DNA from: JAOUEE01 sp051011595 | GTDB lineage: Bacteria; Actinomycetota; Acidimicrobiia; Acidimicrobiales; SHLQ01 | Assembly: GCA_051011595.1 (NCBI GenBank) | Contig: JBPCTQ010000210.1 | Location: 1-8,504, forward strand | Length of the DNA stretch: 8,504 bases | Direction of reading: 5' to 3' | In this document: positions 1 to 5,611 of the stretch, one piece after another | Position numbering within the stretch: position 1 is the first letter of the stretch | Layout: every line of letters begins with the position of its first letter | Translations under genes and position numbers: made by a program | The notes under the pieces: model-generated | What the model saw: only the letters and a program-made list of their open reading frames with translations | The model's database searches: none | Told to the model about the DNA's origin: nothing

Positions 1-58
1 CCCCAACAGCGACGGCAACATCGAACGGTTGGCCCTCATCGCCGAGACGCTGGGCTGA
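1..58 (+). CDS. 3' end of an unidentified gene (partial)
   Basis: The reading frame starting at base 2 runs for 18 codons to a TGA at 56-58 and gives a tail ending ...ERLALIAETLG. All but one of these codons end in G or C, which matches the coding bias of the neighbouring genes and supports a real gene end rather than chance. The rest of the gene lies outside the window, and 18 residues are too few for me to name a family. It converges on the phosphoribosyltransferase gene, leaving 36 bases between the two stop codons. Confidence 0.45.
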   Translation, partial: PNSDGNIERLALIAETLG

Positions 59-67
59 GCCGGCTGA

Positions 68-109
68 GACGCCGCTAGCAGTGAGCGCCGCCGATCAGGG
101 GGCGGCGTC
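68..109. terminator. Possible bidirectional terminator hairpin between convergent genes
   Basis: Two alternative GC-rich hairpins fit here. CGCCGCC (86-92) pairs perfectly with GGCGGCG (101-107) around an 8-base loop. GACGCCGC (68-75) pairs perfectly with GCGGCGTC (102-109) around a 26-base loop. They share the right arm, so only one can form at a time. The structure overlaps the stop codon of the phosphoribosyltransferase gene. No T tract follows on either strand, so it is not a classical intrinsic terminator. Its position between convergent genes is the main argument for a terminator role. Confidence 0.35.
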
Positions 110-733
110 AGCAAGTGCGTCGGCGACCTCACGGTCCGACACCGGCGCGAAGTCCCGGTACCACTCGCCGACGGCCCGAAACGGTGACGGCGTCGCCAAC
201 ACGACCACCTCGTCGGCCACGGTCTCCAGCCACGTGACGGTGTCGGGCGCAGCCACGGGGACGGCCAGGATGATCCGGGCCGGGCCCATCGAGCGGAGCA
301 GTTCGATGGCCGCCGCGGCCGTTGACCCGGTGGCAATGCCGTCGTCGACGACAACCACCACCTTGGCCGCCACCGACTGCATGGGCCGCCCGCCGCGGTA
401 CTGCTCGACCCTGCGGGCCACCTCGACGGACTCGGCCTCGGCCACCGCTTCGATGGTCTCCTCCGTCAAGCCGGCCTGCTCGATCAACGACGCGTTCAGC
501 ACCCGATGGCCCCCTTCGGTGATGGCCCCGAAACCCAACTCCGGTTGGCGAGGCACACCGAGCTTGCGCACGATCAACGCGTCGAGCGGGCAGCCGAGGG
601 CCTGGGCGATCGGTCGGCCGACCGGAACTCCTCCCCGGGCCAGGCCTAGCACCACCGTCTGACCCGTGTGACCCGCGAAGAGTTCGGCCAGACGCCGGCC
701 GGCTTCGTCGCGGTTGCCGAACGAGACCGTCAT
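95..733 (-). CDS. Phosphoribosyltransferase-domain protein (COG1926 type)
   Basis: This 212-residue protein has a type I phosphoribosyltransferase fold. The PRPP-binding signature is at about residues 126-138 (VVVVDDGIATGST), with the acidic pair D130-D131 and the phosphate loop TGST. RGG at 33-35 and RKLG at 56-59, followed by PELGFGAI, are typical of the COG1926 group, whose substrate is unknown; it is not obviously a purine or pyrimidine salvage enzyme. The frame is open to an ATG at 772. I chose the ATG at 733 because it overlaps the stop of the upstream stress-protein gene by one base (TGATG), which implies translational coupling, and because family homology starts there (VSFGNRDEAG). 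The Shine-Dalgarno signal is weak, as expected for a coupled gene. Proteins of this group often sit next to universal stress proteins; the mycobacterial relative Rv0571c belongs to the DosR dormancy regulon. The domain call is firm; the reaction is unknown. Confidence 0.88.
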   Translation of the reverse strand: MTVSFGNRDEAGRRLAELFAGHTGQTVVLGLARGGVPVGRPIAQALGCPLDALIVRKLGVPRQPELGFGAITEGGHRVLNASLIEQAGLTEETIEAVAEAESVEVARRVEQYRGGRPMQSVAAKVVVVVDDGIATGSTAAAAIELLRSMGPARIILAVPVAAPDTVTWLETVADEVVVLATPSPFRAVGEWYRDFAPVSDREVADALADAAP

Positions 734-1554
734 CAGTCGAGATCCGGTGGGCGGTGGACCAACACCGGGCACGGCGCACGGTGCAGTACCTCCATGGCCA
801 CCGAACCGGCGACCAGCCGGGCCAAACCCGTGCGACCGTGCGTCGACAAGGCGATCAGCGCAGCGTCGCGGTGTGAAGCCCGATCGACGATCGACTGGGC
901 GACCTTGTCGCCATGGAGAACCTCGTAGTCCGCTGCCACCCCTGACTGCTCGGCCAACCGGCCGGCGACCGCCCGGACCAGGGCGGTCTCCGGTGGTAGA
1001 TCACCACCCGCCACCGACTGCGACGTCGACACCTCGAGCACCGAGACCACCTCGGGAACGGCATCGAACATGGTGGCCCAGTACGCGGCAACCGGCAGGA
1101 TCGATTCGGCCGTATCGGAACCATCGAGCGGCACGACCATCGGGCGACCAGGCACAAAACGATCGAGGTCACAGTCGGGACCGATCAGCAACACCGGTGT
1201 ACACCCCCGGGCCAGGAACCCGTCGGCCACCGAACCCAGCACCGATCCGGTCCGGCCCGCTCCCGACGTCGACATGACGGTGAGTGTTCCCGGCTCGACC
1301 AGACACTCCTGCACCAGGGCGGCGGCCACCGATTCGGGGGCGGCGCCCACGTGGACACTCACCCCCTGATCGCCCAGATCGAGTTCGGCCACCTGTTCGG
1401 CGATGGCGCTGCGAACCTCGTGTTCGATCAACTCGGACACGTAGCTGACCACTCGCAGCGGCACGTGCAGTCGACGCACCAGCCGGGTGGCCGGAATCAA
1501 GGTGCGGGCCGCGGCCGCGGACCCGTCGAGTGGCACCAGCAGTCGTTCGATCAT
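733..1554 (-). CDS. Tandem-domain universal stress protein (UspA family)
   Basis: This 273-residue protein has two Usp domains, at about 1-125 and 137-267. Each begins with the strand-loop motif VPLDGS (D10 and D144), whose Asp contacts adenine in ATP-binding Usp proteins. Domain 2 carries a near-canonical nucleotide loop, STHG then nine residues then GS (237-251), matching G-2x-G-9x-G(S/T) except that the first Gly is Ser. Domain 1 has a similar loop (95-108), but one residue shorter. Tandem Usp proteins are cytosolic, usually bind ATP, and in mycobacteria are prominent in hypoxia and dormancy responses. The ATG at 1554-1552 has a good Shine-Dalgarno (AAGGAG, 5-base spacing). The gene is first in an operon with the phosphoribosyltransferase and has a DosR-like palindrome upstream. 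Family assignment is firm; ATP binding is inferred. Confidence 0.93.
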   Translation of the reverse strand: MIERLLVPLDGSAAAARTLIPATRLVRRLHVPLRVVSYVSELIEHEVRSAIAEQVAELDLGDQGVSVHVGAAPESVAAALVQECLVEPGTLTVMSTSGAGRTGSVLGSVADGFLARGCTPVLLIGPDCDLDRFVPGRPMVVPLDGSDTAESILPVAAYWATMFDAVPEVVSVLEVSTSQSVAGGDLPPETALVRAVAGRLAEQSGVAADYEVLHGDKVAQSIVDRASHRDAALIALSTHGRTGLARLVAGSVAMEVLHRAPCPVLVHRPPDLD

Positions 1555-1559
1555 CGCGG

Positions 1560-1581
1560 CTCCTTCGCGAGCCCAGCGAAG
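1560..1581 (-). promoter_or_regulatory. Leader hairpin overlapping the Usp ribosome binding site
   Basis: On the minus strand, CTTCGC (1581-1576) and GCGAAG (1568-1563) form a perfect 6-bp stem with a 7-base loop. The 3' arm supplies the first three bases of the Shine-Dalgarno AAGGAG (1565-1560), which lies 5 bases before the ATG at 1554. If the transcript starts upstream of 1581, the hairpin could partly mask ribosome binding. If it starts near 1575, as the promoter guess suggests, the hairpin would not form. Confidence 0.35.
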
Positions 1582-1617
1582 AGTGTTTCACCTTCTGTGG
1601 CCAGGGTCCGAAGTCCC
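1582..1617 (-). promoter_or_regulatory. DosR-like palindrome and possible promoter of the Usp operon
   Basis: Read on the minus strand, 1617-1604 is GGGACTTCGGACCC: half-sites GGGAC and GACCC around a 4-base centre. The mycobacterial DosR (DevR) core is of the form GGGAC-N4-GTCCC or GGCCC, so the second half-site differs by one base. A weak -10-like hexamer AACACT lies at 1587-1582. A start about 7 bases further on would place the palindrome centre near -35, a common activator position. The downstream genes, a Usp and a COG1926 phosphoribosyltransferase, are typical DosR targets in Mycobacterium. The match is seen in the sequence; binding by a DosR homologue is inference. Confidence 0.4.
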
Positions 1618-1667
1618 GGCAGCGGGCACGGCCCATGGGGGGCGGGTCAGAAGATTCTGGAGATCGT

Positions 1668-1696
1668 CCAATCCGCGGCTGGGACGGCTCCGAACT
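1668..1696 (+). promoter_or_regulatory. Candidate SigK-type ECF promoter for the DUF4331 gene
   Basis: CCAATCC (1668-1674) and CCGAACT (1690-1696) are separated by 15 bases, or 16 if the -35 element is read as CCAATC. From memory, the published mycobacterial SigK promoter is close to CCATCC-N16/17-CCGAAT, so both halves resemble it with small differences. The pair lies about 78 bases upstream of the DUF4331 start, in the divergent spacer, and the sigma factor encoded three genes downstream resembles SigK. The comparison is by eye and could be chance in GC-rich DNA. Confidence 0.38.
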
Positions 1697-1773
1697 GGTG
1701 GGCGACAACCCGCAGGACCGGCGTCGACCACACCGTGGCCCCGCCCCCTGCCCCAGCAGCGGAGACGCATGCC

Positions 1774-2814
1774 ATGAGACGAACATTCACATCCATCCTC
1801 GGCCTCCTGGGTCTGCTTGCCGGCCTCATCGTGGCCGCCAACGCAGGCCAGGCGGCCGACCATCTCGACGCGCCGCTCGTGCAGGAGGACGGGCGAACCG
1901 ACCTCAACGACCTGTACGTGTTCCGGTCACCGGAACGGCCGCGCAACGCCGTGCTCGTGGGCACGGTCAACCCGTTGGCCGGCGTCCAGAACCCGACCAC
2001 CTTCGATCCCGACGCCGTGTATCGATTCTTCATCGACACCGACGGTGACGCTCGCAAGGACGAACACGTGCGGGTGACGTTCAGCGAGGTGAAGGCCAAC
2101 GGCCGGCAACGGGTCAACATCGCCGGATCGGCCGGCAAGGCTCGCGGCTGGACCGGACAGGAGATCCGCCTGCCGGGTGGAGGCAAGGCGATGGCCGGGG
2201 TCTACGACGATCCGTTCTTCTTCGACTTCCAGGCCTTCCAGGATCAGGTGAAGGGAGCCGGCGGGTCTCGCACATTCTGCGACGGCCACGAAACCGACTT
2301 CTTCGCCGGGCTCAACGTGTCGGCCATCGTGTTGGAGGTGCCTCGCGCCAAGATCACCGACGGTTCACCCAACATCGGCGTGTGGGCCGACACCAAGGAT
2401 GCCGACGGTCGCATCGATCGGATGGGCCGACCGGCCATCAACACCGTGCTCATCAACGACGGCAACGAGGACCGGTTCAACAAGACACGGCCCCACCGTG
2501 ATCTCGAGCGCTTCGGCCGCCAGGTCCGCAACAACCTGTTGTTCCTGAGCGGCCTGGACGGCACCGGCTACACACCCGCCGAAGCCCAGATGGTCACCGA
2601 AGTTCTGTTGCCCGACATCTTGACGGTCGACACCTCGTCGGCCGCCGGATTCCTCAACGGTCGAGGCCTGGCCGACGACGTCATCGACGCCGAGCTGCCG
2701 ATCGTGACCGGCAGCCTGGGCGCCAACGACAGCCCGGTGCTCGAGAGTGATTGCGTCGACAGCAACGACGTTCCCTTCTCGTCCAACTTCCCGTACCTGG
2801 CCCCCGCCCACTGA
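1774..2814 (+). CDS. Exported DUF4331-family protein
   Basis: This 346-residue protein has a clear signal peptide: RR at 2-3, a hydrophobic core at 8-22, and likely cleavage after AGQA (A27). The mature protein opens with the DUF4331 hallmark DHLDAPLV, followed by TDLNDLYVFRSP (42-53). Acidic loops at 88-95 (DTDGDARKD) and 209-215 (DADGRID) resemble calcium-binding loops, as expected of an extracellular protein. Only two cysteines remain after cleavage (C169, C327), so a single disulfide is possible. The function of DUF4331 is unknown. The frame is open far upstream (to 1351), but I chose the ATG at 1774: the signal peptide starts there, GGAG at 1761-1764 can serve as ribosome binding site, and the upstream extension has no family character and runs antisense to the Usp gene. 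A SigK-like promoter candidate precedes it, and the TPR, sigma and anti-sigma genes follow. Confidence 0.9.
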   Translation: MRRTFTSILGLLGLLAGLIVAANAGQAADHLDAPLVQEDGRTDLNDLYVFRSPERPRNAVLVGTVNPLAGVQNPTTFDPDAVYRFFIDTDGDARKDEHVRVTFSEVKANGRQRVNIAGSAGKARGWTGQEIRLPGGGKAMAGVYDDPFFFDFQAFQDQVKGAGGSRTFCDGHETDFFAGLNVSAIVLEVPRAKITDGSPNIGVWADTKDADGRIDRMGRPAINTVLINDGNEDRFNKTRPHRDLERFGRQVRNNLLFLSGLDGTGYTPAEAQMVTEVLLPDILTVDTSSAAGFLNGRGLADDVIDAELPIVTGSLGANDSPVLESDCVDSNDVPFSSNFPYLAPAH

Positions 2815-2826
2815 CCCCGCTGCACT

Positions 2827-2856
2827 CAGCCGGGCCGGCGCTGACCGGCCCGGCTG
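2827..2856 (+). terminator. Perfect 12-bp GC hairpin between DUF4331 and TPR genes
   Basis: CAGCCGGGCCGG (2827-2838) and CCGGCCCGGCTG (2845-2856) are exact reverse complements around a 6-base loop, starting 12 bases after the DUF4331 stop codon. No T tract follows. It could be a partial or Rho-assisted terminator, or a structure protecting the 3' end of the DUF4331 mRNA, so that the downstream regulators are expressed less than the exported protein. The structure is certain at sequence level; the role is inferred. Confidence 0.6.
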
Positions 2857-2884
2857 GTGCGCACCCTGCGAAGAGAGCACTCCC

Positions 2885-4234
2885 ATGATCGGACACAAAC
2901 TCGCCATCGGTGCATTGTCAGCCGGCCTGCTGATCGGCGGCTGGAGCATCACCACCGAGTCGGCCGCCCCAAGCAGTTCCTCGACCTCTCCGGTACCGGC
3001 GGTCGCCAGCGCCGCCCCGGTCGACCAACCGGTTGCCGGGTTGGCCCCGATCGACGAAGTGGTGGCGCTCTGGCAGGAGCGGGTCGACACCCAGCCGTTC
3101 GACTACCTGAGCCGCACCCAGCTCGGCGCGGCGTTCAGCCAACGAGGGCGTGAACGAGCCGATCTCGATGACCACGAACGAGCCGAGGCCGCCCATCGCG
3201 ACGCCCTTCGCCTCAACCCCTCCCATACCGCGGCCCGCCTCGGCCTGGCCCAGGCCCTGGTGGCCCAACACCGGTTCGAGGAAGGACGGGTGCTGGCCTC
3301 GCAGCTGCTGGCCGAGGAACCGTCGTCCCTGGCCGCGATGGCCCTGCTGGGCGACACCCATCTCGAACTGGGTGACTACGACGAGGCATCGATGCTCTAC
3401 AGCGGGCTGGTCGAGCGCGAACCCAGTGCGGCCGCGACCAGTCGATTGGCCCGGCTGGCCTCGATCCAGACCACACCGATCGAGGCCGTCGGCCTGGCCG
3501 AGGAGGCGCTGACGCTCAGCCGGACCGAGGGGCTTCGACCGAACCAGCAGGCGTTCTACCGCTACCAAGTGGGCCACTACCGGTTCGAAGCCGGCGACAC
3601 CGATGGCGCCATCGCCGCTTTCGACGCGGCTCTCGACCTCGATCCCGCTCACCCGGCCGCCACCGAGGAGCTGGCCCACACCCTGGCCGCCACCGGCGAG
3701 GCCGATCGAGCTCTGGCCCTGTACGACCGGATGGTGACCGACGGACCAGCACCGGATCTACACGGCCGCTACGCCGAGTTGCTGGCCGCCACCGGCCAAG
3801 AGGCGGCCGCTGCGGAGCAGGAAGCGCTCGGCGAGGCGCTGGCCGCCGAGACCCTCGACCGCTACCCCGCCGAGCGTCGTCACCTCGTCGAATTCCATCT
3901 TGGGCGCGACCCCGAGACCGCCGTGGCCCTGTCCGAACGCGACCTCGACGAGCGGGCCGACGTGGGCGCCTACGACACCCTGGCCTGGGCCTTGTTCCAT
4001 GCCGGGCGCATCGAGGAGGCCGCGGTGGCCATCGACCAGGCGCTGGCCCAGGGAACCCAGGCCGCTCCGCTGCGGTATCACGCGGCGGCCATCGCCGCGG
4101 CGGCGCGAGACCGGGCCGAGGCGTTGGCCCACCTCGAGGTGGCGTTGACGCTGAACCCCCGTTTCGACGTGTTCGACGGGCCGGCGGCGCTGGCGCTGTA
4201 CACCGAACTCGCGGGGAAACCGTTCGGCACCTGA
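2885..4234 (+). CDS. Exported or membrane-anchored tetratricopeptide-repeat protein
   Basis: This 449-residue protein starts with a hydrophobic segment (about 6-23) and then a Ser/Pro/Ala-rich linker (about 25-50), so it is probably exported or anchored with its bulk outside the membrane. A clean signal peptidase site is not obvious. The remainder is helical and contains about seven TPR-like units at roughly 78-111, 115-145, 149-179, 222-254, 256-287, 360-389 and 394-425. Examples are the unit ending DALRLNPSH, the unit with GDYDEASMLY, and the unit with GDTDGAIAAFDAALDLDP. TPR arrays mediate protein-protein contacts, so a partner role for the adjacent DUF4331 protein is plausible but unproven. 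I chose the ATG at 2885 over the open extension to 2747 because the latter overlaps the DUF4331 gene and crosses the hairpin. A weak purine-rich site (AGAGAG) precedes it. The sigma gene starts 4 bases after its stop. Confidence 0.87.
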   Translation: MIGHKLAIGALSAGLLIGGWSITTESAAPSSSSTSPVPAVASAAPVDQPVAGLAPIDEVVALWQERVDTQPFDYLSRTQLGAAFSQRGRERADLDDHERAEAAHRDALRLNPSHTAARLGLAQALVAQHRFEEGRVLASQLLAEEPSSLAAMALLGDTHLELGDYDEASMLYSGLVEREPSAAATSRLARLASIQTTPIEAVGLAEEALTLSRTEGLRPNQQAFYRYQVGHYRFEAGDTDGAIAAFDAALDLDPAHPAATEELAHTLAATGEADRALALYDRMVTDGPAPDLHGRYAELLAATGQEAAAAEQEALGEALAAETLDRYPAERRHLVEFHLGRDPETAVALSERDLDERADVGAYDTLAWALFHAGRIEEAAVAIDQALAQGTQAAPLRYHAAAIAAAARDRAEALAHLEVALTLNPRFDVFDGPAALALYTELAGKPFGT

Positions 4235-4238
4235 CACG

Positions 4239-4838
4239 ATGGATGCCGTGAACCCACTGCGCCGACTCCGCAGCGTGAGTGCGGCCGAGCCACCCGAGGA
4301 TGGCCTCACCGCTTGTATGCAGCGGGCCGGGCGGGGCGACCACGGTGCGGTGGCCCAGCTCTACGACGAGCTGTCGGCGATGGTGTTCGGCATCGTCCGC
4401 CGGGTGGTGCGCGATCCGGCTCGGACCGAGGAGATCACCCAGGAGGTGTTCGTCGAGATGTGGAGGCTGGCCCCTCGATACGACCGGTCGCGGGGTTCGG
4501 TGCGCAGCTGGGTCTCGACCATTGCCCACCGCCGAGCCGTCGACACCGTGCGCTCCGATCAGTCGGCCCGAGACCGCGACCAACGTGAGGCCGCGCGCCA
4601 ACCGGTGGACCATGACGAAGTGGCCGAAGGGGTCATCGACCGCTTCGACCAGGACCGGGTGAAACGAGCGCTGGGAACCCTCACCGAGGGACAACGAGAA
4701 GCCATCGAGCTGGCGTACTACGGGGGTCACACCTATCGGGAGGTGGCCGTTCTGCTTGACTGCGCCGAAGGCACCGTGAAGACGAGGATCCGAGACGGGC
4801 TCATTCACCTACGCGACGAGATGGGAGTGACGGCGTGA
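4239..4838 (+). CDS. sigK: ECF sigma factor, SigK-like
   Basis: This 199-residue sigma-70 family protein has the two ECF regions. Region 2 is at about 38-107, with EEITQEVFVEMWR (64-76) and the helix around RSWVSTIAHRRAVD (89-102). Region 4 is at about 145-195, with a helix-turn-helix at 163-190 (HTYREVAVLLDCAEGTVKTRI) that binds the -35 element. The ending TVKTRIRDGLIHLRD is characteristic of SigK-type (ECF19) factors. The next gene encodes an RskA-like anti-sigma factor, which supports the subgroup. The ATG at 4239 lies 4 bases after the TPR stop, with no good Shine-Dalgarno, suggesting coupling; a GTG at 4248 is an alternative start. By family knowledge, it is held inactive by the anti-sigma factor and released on a membrane or redox signal. 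The target candidate here is the DUF4331 promoter. ECF assignment is firm; the sigK symbol denotes similarity of type, not proven orthology. Confidence 0.9.
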   Translation: MDAVNPLRRLRSVSAAEPPEDGLTACMQRAGRGDHGAVAQLYDELSAMVFGIVRRVVRDPARTEEITQEVFVEMWRLAPRYDRSRGSVRSWVSTIAHRRAVDTVRSDQSARDRDQREAARQPVDHDEVAEGVIDRFDQDRVKRALGTLTEGQREAIELAYYGGHTYREVAVLLDCAEGTVKTRIRDGLIHLRDEMGVTA

Positions 4839-5545
4839 ACGACGACCTGCACCATCTGGCCGCCGCCTACGCACTCGACGCCCTGTCGGTCGACGAACGC
4901 CGGGCCTTCGAGGCCCACTATCCGGGTTGCGACATCTGTTCGTCGGAGGTCGACGACTACCGGGCAGTGGCCGGCGAGCTGGCACGGGCGACCGCCGAAG
5001 AACCGCCTCCGGCCCTATTCGGCCAGGTCATCGCCCAGATCGAGAACACGCGGCAGGTGTCGGCCATCGAGGAATCCAACGATGTGTCGGGCCCGCGCCG
5101 GGCCATTCCCGGCTGGGGCTACGGCGTGCTGGCCGCGGCCGCCGCCCTGCTCCTGGTGGTCGTGGGGGTGGTGGCCATCAACGGCACCTCCGACGACTCC
5201 CCCACCGATGAGTTCGCCGCCATCCTGGCCCAACCCGACGCCGAGCTGGCCTCGCTGGCCGGCGAGGGCACCGGTTCGCTCACGGTGGTGTGGTCGCCCA
5301 GCCAGGGTCGCCTCGGGGTGTCCGGCGAGGGGGTGGCGGCGGTCGATGATGGTCGCACCTACGAGCTGTGGTTGCTCGATGACACCGGAGCCCGACCCGC
5401 CGGCCTCTTCCGACCCGATGAAAGCGGCCGCGTCGTGCTGGTGACCGACCTCGAGGGTCAGCCCGGCGGATGGGGTGTCACCATCGAACCCGAATCGGGT
5501 TCACCACAACCCACCGGCGACATCCTCTTCGCCGCCGAGGTCTGA
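4835..5545 (+). CDS. rskA: RskA-like membrane anti-sigma factor
   Basis: This 236-residue protein has three parts. The N-terminal cytoplasmic anti-sigma domain (about 1-75) contains AAAYALDALSVDERRAFEAH and a zinc-type motif H28-x3-C32-x2-C35, with H6 or H7 as a possible further ligand. One transmembrane helix follows (about 96-115). The C-terminal outer domain is of the anti-sigma-K type (about 127-236), with the hallmark strings YELWLLDD, PAGLFRPDE and EPESGSPQPTGDI. The start is the GTG at 4835, which overlaps the sigma stop by 4 bases (GTGA) and has GGGAG 7 bases upstream. It should bind the adjacent sigma factor and sequester it at the membrane. Characterised members are cleaved by site-2 proteases to release the sigma factor, but no protease gene is in this window. 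As I recall, mycobacterial RskA lacks the Cys pair, so zinc or thiol sensing is possible here. Confidence 0.92.
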   Translation: MNDDLHHLAAAYALDALSVDERRAFEAHYPGCDICSSEVDDYRAVAGELARATAEEPPPALFGQVIAQIENTRQVSAIEESNDVSGPRRAIPGWGYGVLAAAAALLLVVVGVVAINGTSDDSPTDEFAAILAQPDAELASLAGEGTGSLTVVWSPSQGRLGVSGEGVAAVDDGRTYELWLLDDTGARPAGLFRPDESGRVVLVTDLEGQPGGWGVTIEPESGSPQPTGDILFAAEV

Positions 5546-5559
5546 GCTCGGTCCCCACA

Positions 5560-5585
5560 GACCATCGATCCGCACCATGATGGTC
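5560..5585 (+). promoter_or_regulatory. Inverted repeat upstream of gnd
   Basis: GACCATC (5560-5566) and GATGGTC (5579-5585) are exact reverse complements with a 12-base spacer. The right half also sits within a shorter palindrome, ACCAT-G-ATGGT (5574-5584), so ACCAT or its complement occurs three times in 24 bases. It lies in the 66-bp spacer between the anti-sigma gene and gnd, 26 bases before the gnd start, and could be an operator or an mRNA hairpin. I found no convincing -35/-10 pair here. Confidence 0.35.
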
Positions 5586-5611
5586 GTCCTCGGCCGAAGG
5601 GGACCACAGAC

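Noticed and set aside
81..662. Plus-strand open frame opposite the phosphoribosyltransferase gene
   Set aside because: Low-complexity Ser/Thr/Ala/Arg translation typical of an antisense frame; the minus strand has the PRPP-binding motif.
1351..1773. Open frame upstream of the DUF4331 start, which would add 141 residues
   Set aside because: It runs antisense to the Usp gene and through the divergent spacer. The signal peptide and ribosome binding site place the start at 1774.
2747..2884. Upstream extension of the TPR frame
   Set aside because: It overlaps the 3' end of the DUF4331 gene and crosses the 12-bp hairpin; the hydrophobic N-terminus fits a start at 2885.
4203..4209. CCGAACT just upstream of the sigma gene, resembling the -10 of the SigK-like candidate
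   Set aside because: It falls in codons of the TPR gene, and no CCAATC-like element lies 15-17 bases upstream.
3516..4808. Long minus-strand open frame (430 codons) opposite the TPR and sigma genes
   Set aside because: Mirror frame of GC-rich coding DNA; the translation is rich in Arg/Pro/Gly with no domain, and the plus strand holds clear genes.
5594..5599. CCGAAG upstream of gnd as a SigK-like -10
   Set aside because: No -35 match at a proper distance, and it overlaps the Shine-Dalgarno, leaving too short a leader.
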